NCBI GenBank assembly: GCA_050031985.1 | Contig: JBNAIG010000018.1 | Location: forward strand, 1-64,000 | DNA from: SZUA-368 sp028533045 | Lineage (GTDB): Bacteria; Spirochaetota; Spirochaetia; DSM-2461 | DNA: 64,000 nt | Direction of reading: 5' to 3' | Shown: one piece after another, positions 7,325 through 15,496 of the stretch | Layout of the letters: each line of letters begins with the position of its first letter | Position numbering within the stretch: the first letter of the stretch is position 1 | Notes under the pieces: generated by a model | The model's input: the letters and a program-made list of their open reading frames with translations, nothing else | Database searches by the model: none | What the model was told of the DNA's origin: nothing | Position numbers and translations under genes: made by a program

Positions 7325-9469
7325 ATGTCAAAAAGAAAATTCAGAATAACCGTTTATCAGCTTCAGTTTTCCCTCCTTTTTCTGGTTTTAGTCAGCGCTT
7401 TTTCCCTGGGGGCTATTCAGATTTCTTTTTTACGAAGTGTGGGAAAAAGCTATGAAGCCAATCTGGATGAGATAATGAGTTTCTCTCGGAGTCTTTTGAA
7501 ACTTAAGGATGATTTTGGCTATACCGGCTTTATACATAACTTCAAGAACTACGTTCTGCGGGGGCAGGAAAAGTACTATGACAGGTTGGTGGAAGATTAT
7601 CAGAATATTGAAACCGAACTGGATACGCTCAGTATCATTACGGCCAGCGAAACAGAGGCCCGGGCCGCCCTGACTGTTCTTAATAATACGGCTTACAAAT
7701 ATAGAAATGCCGCCGATATGGCACGGAAAATGGTCCAGGACGGTAATACCGCCAATGAGATTGATCAGGCGGTAAAGATTGACGATTCGCCTGCGGCCGA
7801 AGCAATTGCCGTATTGGAAGAAAGTTACAGCCTGATGATTGCCGCCCGGGGGAACCTGATGAAGATTCAGGTTGACAAGTCGGCACAGAAAGCTTTGGGG
7901 GCTCTGATTTTTACCCAGGTGCTTTTGGTTGTGGTTATGGTGTTTATGGCGCGGACCATGCGTCTGAGTGTTCAGAAAATCGGCTCCCTGACCGGTAAGA
8001 TTGCCGAAGGGGATTTGAGTATGACCATCGATTCCATTCCCAAAGATTATATTGGAGACATGGCGCGGGATTTTAATCACTCCGTGGACAGTCTGCGCGA
8101 TATTATTCAGCAGGTGCGGGAATCGGTTATGTCCGGGAACAATATCAGCGCTTCTTTGGCGGACCAGATAACTTTTACCCTGAATAATAACAGCAAGATA
8201 GAGCAGGCTATGGAGCACCTTTTGGACAGGAACAGCAATCAGGGGAAACGAATTGGCGACGCCTCCCATTCGGTACAGGAGATCTTTGAGTCTCTGGCCT
8301 CCGTTGTTAGCCGGATTGAAAATCAGTCTGCCCAGGTGACGGAAACCTCTGCTGCAGTGGAGGAAATGGCTGCCTCTATCCACTCTGTTAACAATGTAGC
8401 CGAGGAGAAACAGCAGGCTTCCCGCGTCCTTCTGGACTTAACTCGTCAGGGAAGCGAGACCCTGGGAGTGACTAATGAGACGATTCAGGAGGCTGCCGGA
8501 CGAATCGATGCTATTCGCGGGATGCTTAATGTGATTAATAATGTGGCGGCCCAGACCAATCTGCTCTCCATGAATGCGGCCATTGAAGCGGCTCATGCCG
8601 GTGAGGCGGGGCGGGGATTTTCCGTTGTAGCCGATGAAATCCGTAAACTGGCCGAATCTACCCAAAGCAATGCTTCGGCCATCGGTAAGGACCTGTCCGA
8701 GATTGTGGAACAGATTGGACGAACTGCCGAATACGGGCAGCAGAGTCGCGAGGCTTTTGGGAAAATTGAGAACGAAGTGGCTGTCTTTGTGGATGCCTTT
8801 AAGGAGATATCGGCCAGTACCAATGAGCTTTCCCTGGGGAGTTCGGAGATTCAGCAATCCTCCCAGCATCTTATGGATTTGACCACCATGATCCGCGATG
8901 ATGCGGTAAACGTTCAGGATGAGTCCCACAGGATTAATCAGGCCCTTGATGAGGTGAAGCGATTTGGTGATGAGGATTCGGGTAACCTTAAGAATATGGC
9001 CGAATTGGTGGACTCCAGTAAAAATATGAACAATAACATCGCCATGGTGGGGGAGCAGAACGCCATCAATATGGAAGCGATGATGGAGAAAATCGCTATT
9101 TTCAATTTAGGCGATTCCGTTCAGAGCAGAACTTCGGGGACGGAAATGGAGATTGGTAAGGTTCTTCTTCAGCATAAGAACTTTGTATTAAAGGTTCGTA
9201 TGAGTATGGACGGCCAAGGGGGCGATAGCAGGGAGATTATTGCTGACCCCGATCAATGTGATATGGGGCGGTGGCTGGCCGAGAAGGGGGCGGAGCTTTT
9301 TGAGCCTTCTGCATTGGAAGAGATTCACCGGATTCACGGGAATATCCATGAAGCGGGGGTGCGCTGCGTAACACTGTCTAGGAACCATGAGATTGAAGAG
9401 GCGGACGAGCTTTTTGATACGCTAGCCCGCCTCTCCTCCGAACTGGAGCGTAAGGTAAGAGGGCGGTAA
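7325..9469 (+). CDS. Methyl-accepting chemotaxis protein with CZB domain
   Basis: A 714-residue chemoreceptor. It has TM1 (about residues 11-32), a periplasmic helical sensor domain (about 33-195), TM2 (about 196-210) and HAMP (about 210-262). The signalling hairpin tip reads QTNLLSMNAAIEAAHAGEAG and is followed by VVADEIRKLAES. The last 100 residues form a chemoreceptor zinc-binding (CZB) domain with the 3His/1Cys set visible: LQHKNF, DQCDMGRWL, IHGNIH and SRNHEIEEAD. CZB domains bind zinc and tune receptors to metal or oxidants such as hypochlorous acid. The gene stands alone, with a sigma-28-like promoter and a GGAAGGAAGG ribosome binding site. Confidence 0.93.
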   Translation: MSKRKFRITVYQLQFSLLFLVLVSAFSLGAIQISFLRSVGKSYEANLDEIMSFSRSLLKLKDDFGYTGFIHNFKNYVLRGQEKYYDRLVEDYQNIETELDTLSIITASETEARAALTVLNNTAYKYRNAADMARKMVQDGNTANEIDQAVKIDDSPAAEAIAVLEESYSLMIAARGNLMKIQVDKSAQKALGALIFTQVLLVVVMVFMARTMRLSVQKIGSLTGKIAEGDLSMTIDSIPKDYIGDMARDFNHSVDSLRDIIQQVRESVMSGNNISASLADQITFTLNNNSKIEQAMEHLLDRNSNQGKRIGDASHSVQEIFESLASVVSRIENQSAQVTETSAAVEEMAASIHSVNNVAEEKQQASRVLLDLTRQGSETLGVTNETIQEAAGRIDAIRGMLNVINNVAAQTNLLSMNAAIEAAHAGEAGRGFSVVADEIRKLAESTQSNASAIGKDLSEIVEQIGRTAEYGQQSREAFGKIENEVAVFVDAFKEISASTNELSLGSSEIQQSSQHLMDLTTMIRDDAVNVQDESHRINQALDEVKRFGDEDSGNLKNMAELVDSSKNMNNNIAMVGEQNAINMEAMMEKIAIFNLGDSVQSRTSGTEMEIGKVLLQHKNFVLKVRMSMDGQGGDSREIIADPDQCDMGRWLAEKGAELFEPSALEEIHRIHGNIHEAGVRCVTLSRNHEIEEADELFDTLARLSSELERKVRGR

Positions 9470-9475
9470 GGGCTC

Positions 9476-10855
9476 TTAGTTGTGGGAACCGGGGGTCATA
9501 TCGGCGGTATCGGCGGAACTAATCGTCCACTCCGTAGAATCCCATGTTGTCGCGGCCGATGTTACTGTGCTGCTTCGTACGGCGTGGGAATCTTCGTATT
9601 CCCAGTCCGAATCGGTTCCGTCCGTATCGGTTTCTCCGTAAATATCCACCAGAGTACCGCTACTTTCCGAGCCGCCGTAGTAGAGAAAGTAGGCGTCGTT
9701 CCCGTTTCCGCTTAAATTGGTACTGGCCAGGTCGGGAGTGACACTGTAAAGGCTTTCGAAGCTTGTGGCATCGGTGTAGGCCGCTACATAGGCTTCGCCC
9801 GCTGCAATGGTACCTGTTAGCTGTTTACTACTGTATCCGCTGCCGTTGGACTGGATTACTAGGTAGTAGGTATCCGTATCAAAGTCCACTGTCGAATCAC
9901 CGGCGTTGTAGAGTTCCACGAATCGTCCTGTGTAGTCGTCGCCCGGATCGACTACTTCGGAGATGAACAGACCCTCTGCGCCCGTTCCGGTGGTTGTGTC
10001 GTCGCTTGTGTCTTCTTCCGTCTCATCGGTGCTCACCTCATCGGCCCAGATATCGTCGGCCCAATCAGGGTAGTCCACGAAGGGGTTCCGGTTGCCTTGG
10101 CACTCTTCTATGCGGTCGTTTCGTTCCATTTCCCAGTCGCTGACCGGGTCTTCGTCGTTCCACTCCAGCAGGGTTGAGAGTTTGCCGTGGTAGCCGTTGC
10201 TTCCGTCGGTCAGATCGAGGGTGTCCACCGAGTCGGCCAGTTCCAGGTCGTAGCCGTAATCCGTTTCCGAATCTCCTTCGTAACGGACGGCCATGTAGAA
10301 TATCATACGGGCCACGTCGCCCTTTACTTCGTCCCGCGGTTCCCAGGAGTCACTGTCGTAATAGCACTCCGTTTCTCCGTCTCCGTCGGTGTACAGGGAG
10401 CCTCCCTCGTCAAAATCCAGATTGCTTCGAGCAGAGTTGACCGAGACGTCGGTGGGACGGATATGGTGCAGGTCCGTACCGGGGCCGGTGGCGGTACCGA
10501 AGTCGCCGTGGGATTTGGCCCAAACGTGTTCTCGGTTCCATTGGTCCGTATCGCCGCCGTGGTCGTCCGCATCGTAAGTCCAGCCGGTGTAGAGAAGTTC
10601 CACTTGGCTCTCATCGTCATCGGAACGGTCGGTGTAGCTTAGTTGGTCCCAGAGTTCGCTGTAACTGTAGGCGGTGACATCGGTGGAGATGATGGTGTGA
10701 AGGGCCGCTTTGAGTTCGTCTCCGGTGAGATTCTCCGCGTCGGCGTAGTAGCTGTCCAATTCGGAATTACTGGAGTTGGATGTGCTGTCTCCTGTGTCGC
10801 AGGCGGCGAAAAGGGTGGGTAATAGTAATAAAAGTGTGATTATTGTCTTTTTCAT
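9476..10855 (-). CDS. Secreted endonuclease I with lamin-tail domain
   Basis: A 459-residue lipoprotein (lipobox LFAACD). Residues about 40-270 match the endonuclease I/Bsn family, with the catalytic region WNREHVWAKSHG followed by DLHHIRP and NLDFD. Such enzymes are nonspecific, metal-dependent nucleases of the HNH/beta-beta-alpha fold. After a Thr/Asp/Glu-rich linker, residues about 295-455 form a lamin-tail-like beta domain (GLFISEVV, RFVELYN), often found on exported nucleases. The protein is very acidic. It should cut DNA or RNA at the cell surface, together with the ExeM-like nuclease and 5'-nucleotidase encoded about 5-8 kb away. Confidence 0.88.
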   Translation of the reverse strand: MKKTIITLLLLLPTLFAACDTGDSTSNSSNSELDSYYADAENLTGDELKAALHTIISTDVTAYSYSELWDQLSYTDRSDDDESQVELLYTGWTYDADDHGGDTDQWNREHVWAKSHGDFGTATGPGTDLHHIRPTDVSVNSARSNLDFDEGGSLYTDGDGETECYYDSDSWEPRDEVKGDVARMIFYMAVRYEGDSETDYGYDLELADSVDTLDLTDGSNGYHGKLSTLLEWNDEDPVSDWEMERNDRIEECQGNRNPFVDYPDWADDIWADEVSTDETEEDTSDDTTTGTGAEGLFISEVVDPGDDYTGRFVELYNAGDSTVDFDTDTYYLVIQSNGSGYSSKQLTGTIAAGEAYVAAYTDATSFESLYSVTPDLASTNLSGNGNDAYFLYYGGSESSGTLVDIYGETDTDGTDSDWEYEDSHAVRSSTVTSAATTWDSTEWTISSADTADMTPGSHN

Positions 10856-10861
10856 AATGGT

Positions 10862-10889
10862 TAAAAGGGGCCTGCGTGAGCAGGCCCCT
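10862..10889 (-). terminator. Rho-independent terminator
   Basis: A perfect 10-bp stem AGGGGCCTGC / GCAGGCCCCT with a 4-base loop, followed on the minus strand by a T run. It lies between the triple-repeat lipoprotein gene and the endonuclease I gene, so these are probably separate transcripts or partly uncoupled. Confidence 0.85.
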
Positions 10890-10908
10890 GGGTTTTGTAC
10901 GAATTAGA

Positions 10909-13335
10909 TTATTCGGTTGTGGTAATAGTTGTTACTGTTACGTCGTCTGCAGAAGTGGCGGCAGAAGTCGCCGTAGCGTAGTCGTTGTCTCCGTCAATCT
11001 GGACGGCGTCGTCACCGGTTGAGGTATCGGTTGAGGTCCAGAGACCGGCGGTTACCATGTTTTCGTAGAGGGTCAAGGTATTGTAAGAATAATCGTAAAA
11101 CCAGGAACCGCTGTTATCAACAGAATCGCTGTAAGGCATTACGCTGGTAACATAAGCGGCGGAATCATCTGAGGTTTCAGAGGTATCAGATGTATCTCCA
11201 TCACCTATGAGGATGTAGAACATTCCATAAGCATCATCTCCGTCGATAGCATAGCTATTTTCTACTACGAAATCCCAAACCGTATCGTTTCCAAAACTGT
11301 CTCCGTCTATCGACGTCGTATCGTAGGTATTTGTATTTACCCAATCTGTTCCATGGATACGGATAACGTCACCATTAGACAGGGATACACTACTGTCGAG
11401 GGAGGTAGAGCTAAAGGCAAGGTTCATGTAACCACTGTAGCCATACATGACATACCATTCATCTCCAAGAGAATCTATATCGCTGATAGTAACGTCAATC
11501 CAGGCTTCGGCATTCTGGGCCATAGAGTTGTCTTGGCATGTAATAAACTGGGATACGTAGGCGGCACCGGCGGTTACCTGTTCGGCTACTTCCTGTTCAA
11601 CTGTCGTGATGGTAACATCGTCGGCGGATGTAACAGCAGCTGTCGCGCTACAGAGAGATGTATCTCCATCAATCTGAACGGCGTCGTCACCGGAAGAGGT
11701 GTCGGTGGAAGTCCAGAGACCGGCAGTAACCATGTTGTCATAGAGTGTCGCTACGTCACTGGAAAACCAATATCCCGCATCGGTAGTGGAATCATAGAAA
11801 GGAATTACACTTGTTACGTAGGCTGCTGTTTTATCATCGGACTCATCTGTATCAGTATCGCCATCTCCGATTACGATATAGAACATTCCGTAGGAATCTC
11901 CGTCATTGGCATAGGAGTTCTCAGATTCAAAGTCCCAGATTGTACTGTTTCCAAAGTCATCTCCGTCCATAGAGTCGGTATCGAAGTTTTCCGCAGTTGA
12001 ACCCTGAGTATGAATACGGATTACATCTCCGTCTGCAAATGTCGCGCTAAGGTTGCTTGAGCTGAGAGTTGTGTTGAAGTAGCTATAGTTAGCATAAACA
12101 ATGTACCACTCATCTCCCAGTTCACTTACATCAGACAGGGTTACATCGAACCAGGCTTCTCCGCCGTCGGCGTTGGTGTGGCTGGAAGATGTAATAAACT
12201 GTGATACGTAGGCTGCTCCGGCAGTTACCTGTTCAACTTCTTCAGCCTCATGCGTCTCGATTGAAATGTCATCGGCTGATGTTGCAAGTGAATCGGTACT
12301 GCAGACATCGTAATCACCGTCGATCTGGACAGCATCGCTGTATTCGGTAGAGTCCCAAAGACCGGCCTCTACCATGCAATCAAAGAGTGTATCCACATCA
12401 CCGGAAAACCAATAACCCTCATCGCTGGCGTTGTCATAAAAAGGAATAACGCTGATGACATAGTCGGCATATGTTGTTTCATCGGCATAGACGGTAGAGT
12501 TATACTCATAGTCCATATTTGTCTCGTCGGTACTTGTATCTCCATCTCCAACGACGATGTAGAACATTCCGTAGGTATCTCCGTCATTGACATAACTGCT
12601 TTCTGCTTCGAAGTCCCATATGGTGCTGTTACCAAAATCATCATCGCTCATAGAGGTGCTGTCGAAAGTCTCAGCGGAAGAATAAGCGGTGTGAATACGT
12701 ATTACATCTCCATCGGAGAGTGTCGCTTCTACATTACTGGAACTAAGAGCCGTATTGAAATAGTAGTAAGTGGAGTACATAATGTACCACTCATCACCCA
12801 GGGCACTTGCATCGGTGATCGTTATATCAAACCAGGCTTCTCCTCCCTGAGCAGATTCGTTGTCATCGGACGTAATAAACCCGGATACATAGGCTCCCTG
12901 GTCGGTTGCCGCTTCTGCCTCCGCCCCTACGGTTACGGTAAAAGTGGTTGTAGCGGTCAAAACGCTGGTGTTATCCGTGGCGGTAACGGTAAAACTCAGT
13001 TCAGCATCTTCCGCAGAGCTGCTGGCGTCGGGTGTTATGGTCCCGGTCCAGCTGTCGCTTCCTTCGGTCAGGGATACGTCACTGCTCAGGCTGTCTCCGC
13101 TTACGGTAACAGTATCTACGTTACCACCGTTTGCTTCGGATACGACTACAGTAACTGTAACTTCGTCGCTGTCCTGTGCCGCTTCAACCGTGCCGCTTGT
13201 GCTTACCGAGGTAACGCTAATGCTGGCGCTTGAGCTTGATGACGAGCTGGTCGCATCGTCACAACTGTTCAGGAACACCGCCGACGCCAAAACCAAGGCG
13301 CACAGCAGCTTCCATACTTTTAAATTCCTTTTCAT
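10909..13335 (-). CDS. Triple-repeat acidic lipoprotein, function unknown
   Basis: An 808-residue exported protein with lipobox FLNSCDD. A Ser-rich stalk and a beta domain resembling bacterial Ig/cadherin-like modules (residues about 40-140) come first. Three tandem repeats of about 205-218 residues then fill the rest (about 147-364, 375-580 and 591-808). Each repeat opens with GAYVS-F-IT, has EAWFDVT, GDEWYI, DGDVIRIH, DFGNSTIWDF, YGMFYIV-GDGDT and VIPFYD, and ends with GLWxST-DAVQIDGD. I do not recognise the repeat. It is highly acidic, suggesting calcium binding or salt tolerance. The start was moved to ATG at 13335 because AAGGAGAG sits 6-8 nt upstream; an in-frame ATG at 13359 lacks one. 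Confidence 0.8.
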   Translation of the reverse strand: MKRNLKVWKLLCALVLASAVFLNSCDDATSSSSSSSASISVTSVSTSGTVEAAQDSDEVTVTVVVSEANGGNVDTVTVSGDSLSSDVSLTEGSDSWTGTITPDASSSAEDAELSFTVTATDNTSVLTATTTFTVTVGAEAEAATDQGAYVSGFITSDDNESAQGGEAWFDITITDASALGDEWYIMYSTYYYFNTALSSSNVEATLSDGDVIRIHTAYSSAETFDSTSMSDDDFGNSTIWDFEAESSYVNDGDTYGMFYIVVGDGDTSTDETNMDYEYNSTVYADETTYADYVISVIPFYDNASDEGYWFSGDVDTLFDCMVEAGLWDSTEYSDAVQIDGDYDVCSTDSLATSADDISIETHEAEEVEQVTAGAAYVSQFITSSSHTNADGGEAWFDVTLSDVSELGDEWYIVYANYSYFNTTLSSSNLSATFADGDVIRIHTQGSTAENFDTDSMDGDDFGNSTIWDFESENSYANDGDSYGMFYIVIGDGDTDTDESDDKTAAYVTSVIPFYDSTTDAGYWFSSDVATLYDNMVTAGLWTSTDTSSGDDAVQIDGDTSLCSATAAVTSADDVTITTVEQEVAEQVTAGAAYVSQFITCQDNSMAQNAEAWIDVTISDIDSLGDEWYVMYGYSGYMNLAFSSTSLDSSVSLSNGDVIRIHGTDWVNTNTYDTTSIDGDSFGNDTVWDFVVENSYAIDGDDAYGMFYILIGDGDTSDTSETSDDSAAYVTSVMPYSDSVDNSGSWFYDYSYNTLTLYENMVTAGLWTSTDTSTGDDAVQIDGDNDYATATSAATSADDVTVTTITTTE

Positions 13336-13602
13336 ATTTCTCTCCTTTTTTTTTACCATAATGTATTATCTCTCCTTAGTTGTAATACATAAATGTAAAA
13401 TATAAGTACTTACCTCATAATAGGATAAAAGTAAGATGTTAGAGTTTAATGTATTATTTGTTTTTTAATGTGAACAATGTGTGAATTAACTGCTTACAGT
13501 GTACTTTTTTTCATATATCTCTTACAAAATCTTAATAATTTTGTTTTATATTTAGCTGTTATTTCTAAAAAAAGAAGAGAGAGAATCCAAAAAGGGGATT
13601 AG
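13336..13602. promoter_or_regulatory. AT-rich divergent promoter region
   Basis: 267 bp between two divergently transcribed exported-protein genes. It is very AT-rich, with a 7-bp inverted repeat ACAAAAT / ATTTTGT at 13524-13530 and 13538-13544. A poor -10-like TTATAT follows. Both promoters presumably lie here but I cannot place them with confidence. No open frame of note. Confidence 0.4.
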
Positions 13603-15486
13603 ATGAAAAAAACGTTTTTAATTTTAAGTTGGCTATGTTCGCTCATAGCCTATGTTCAGGCGGATGATATTGAGATTACCTCTGATCTGAACTTTGAGAT
13701 CTACGATGAGAATATGGCCGATGCCCTCTACGAAGAGGATATTCCCGGTGTTTATATGGGGTCAAACTATTATGAAGCGGATATCGACTTTACCATAGAG
13801 GGCTACCTTATTAATACAAGTGAGGTCGAAAGAAGGTATCTTGAAGGGGAAATTACCGCCCTGGAAAGGGATCGGATTATGGAAAGAGCCCCCCGTTGGC
13901 GTTTCTCCACTACACTGGATGTGATGGAAGCCATTACTTATGGTGATGATGATGACGACGATGACGAAGATTACGACGACTTGGATTCCACCTATTATAA
14001 CCTGATTCAAGAGATGATCGACTGGTATGAAGACAACCGTTACGAATACGGCTTGGATGAGCGTGTCTGGCCCACTACCAGTTACGGGGACGATACGGAT
14101 AGATACCAGTTTATCTATGGTACTACTGTGACCGATATAGAAGATGTTCCCTGGACCGAGGATATCTGGAGCGATGCCCGTCTTCTTTACGTAGAGGTTC
14201 AGGAAATTGTGGAAGGGGAGATTAACGAGATTTCCGGCGATATCGATACGGAAGCGGGGGAGGAACTGGATCAATTTACCGACCTTTCCGGTTCCGATTT
14301 GGAAGCGGCCGAACTGGAAGTGGAAGCCTGGGACGATTACGAGGATACCGTTTATGGAAGTTCTGGTGACAGTCTGCCCTTTGAGAATACCACTTTAGAG
14401 TTTATGAACATTATGGGTGTGATGGACGCGGGTCTTTACTTTCAGGCGGACACCCTGGAGATCGGTGATATGATCGAGTCCACAAGGGCTGCCCAGGATG
14501 AGGATGGTTCTGCTATTGCAATTGGAATGGCTGACGGACTGTATCCCGGTTTTGACCTGGGTCTCATCTTTCAGGTTGCCGGAGGAGTCTCTTCGGTAGC
14601 GGAGGACTGGACCACTTGGGAGATGGAAGAGGATGACGGAGAAGAGGGGCAGATCGGTCTGGTTTTTGAAGGTTCCGCCGGTTTCCGTTCCCGGGGGAAG
14701 AATTGGGAAGGAAGCTACGGCTTTGGTTTTGAGGGGGGATGTCTGGACTTTTACCATCCCTTCAATTCAGCCTTGTCTATTCAGCCTCGGATTGAGCTAA
14801 CCAAGCCCATGTCCACATCGCTTTTCGAGAAATACTACAGCGACGGTTCCTTTAATTTTGTAGCCGATTGCGAAATTAACGTTTCCGCTTACGAGAATGA
14901 GTATATTGACGATGACGAGGAGATTAACATTGCCGCCGCTTCCGATGTGGAAATGAACTATCTGGGGATTCAGCCCCAGGCCTTTGTCCGCTACAAAACC
15001 GCCGGTTACGGAGGGGACGATTCGGGTAACCTGAGCGAGGACCGATTTACCGGGGACAGTCTGGATTCGGACTTTGACAGTACCAAACTTTCTAACGCTC
15101 TGGCTTTGGAAGCGGGATTAGCCCTTTCTCTGGAACCTCTTCTTCAGCGTGATTTGGAGATTTACTACAACTATGAAGCCATGCTGACAGGGGATCAGAG
15201 GAACGGTTGGAACACGGGATTTACCTTTAACTTCAACGAAGCCCCTCTAATTCCTGAAAACCGAACCGGTTCCTTTATGGACTTTCTCGTTTACGACTGC
15301 TTTACTATTCCCTTTTCCGGTGGGCTGGAATTCTCCCGGTACGGCGATAATAACACGGAAATCGAAGCGGATATTACCTACTATCCCTCTGAGGATGTTC
15401 AGTTCTACGTAAGCGGAACTCTCAGTAATAATGACTACGACGAGCAAGTTTTGGGATGGGCTCTGGGTACTTCGGTAAGCCTGTAA
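13603..15486 (+). CDS. Predicted acidic outer-membrane beta-barrel protein
   Basis: A 627-residue exported protein with a signal peptide ending near ADDIE (residue about 20). The mature protein alternates aromatic and polar residues in amphipathic strands, and its last residues (WALGTSVSL) look like a closing strand. A run of Asp (YGDDDDDDDEDYDD, about residues 113-126) and many acidic patches suggest surface calcium-binding loops. I recognise no family. A spacer of 10 nt joins it to the ExeM-like nuclease gene, so it may be a porin or surface protein expressed with the nuclease. That role is inferred from position only. Confidence 0.7.
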   Translation: MKKTFLILSWLCSLIAYVQADDIEITSDLNFEIYDENMADALYEEDIPGVYMGSNYYEADIDFTIEGYLINTSEVERRYLEGEITALERDRIMERAPRWRFSTTLDVMEAITYGDDDDDDDEDYDDLDSTYYNLIQEMIDWYEDNRYEYGLDERVWPTTSYGDDTDRYQFIYGTTVTDIEDVPWTEDIWSDARLLYVEVQEIVEGEINEISGDIDTEAGEELDQFTDLSGSDLEAAELEVEAWDDYEDTVYGSSGDSLPFENTTLEFMNIMGVMDAGLYFQADTLEIGDMIESTRAAQDEDGSAIAIGMADGLYPGFDLGLIFQVAGGVSSVAEDWTTWEMEEDDGEEGQIGLVFEGSAGFRSRGKNWEGSYGFGFEGGCLDFYHPFNSALSIQPRIELTKPMSTSLFEKYYSDGSFNFVADCEINVSAYENEYIDDDEEINIAAASDVEMNYLGIQPQAFVRYKTAGYGGDDSGNLSEDRFTGDSLDSDFDSTKLSNALALEAGLALSLEPLLQRDLEIYYNYEAMLTGDQRNGWNTGFTFNFNEAPLIPENRTGSFMDFLVYDCFTIPFSGGLEFSRYGDNNTEIEADITYYPSEDVQFYVSGTLSNNDYDEQVLGWALGTSVSL

Positions 15487-15496
15487 GGAGAGTTTT

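Noticed and set aside
7430..8383. A 317-codon minus-strand frame opposite the first chemoreceptor.
   Set aside because: Antisense to conserved chemoreceptor domains, with no translation signals.
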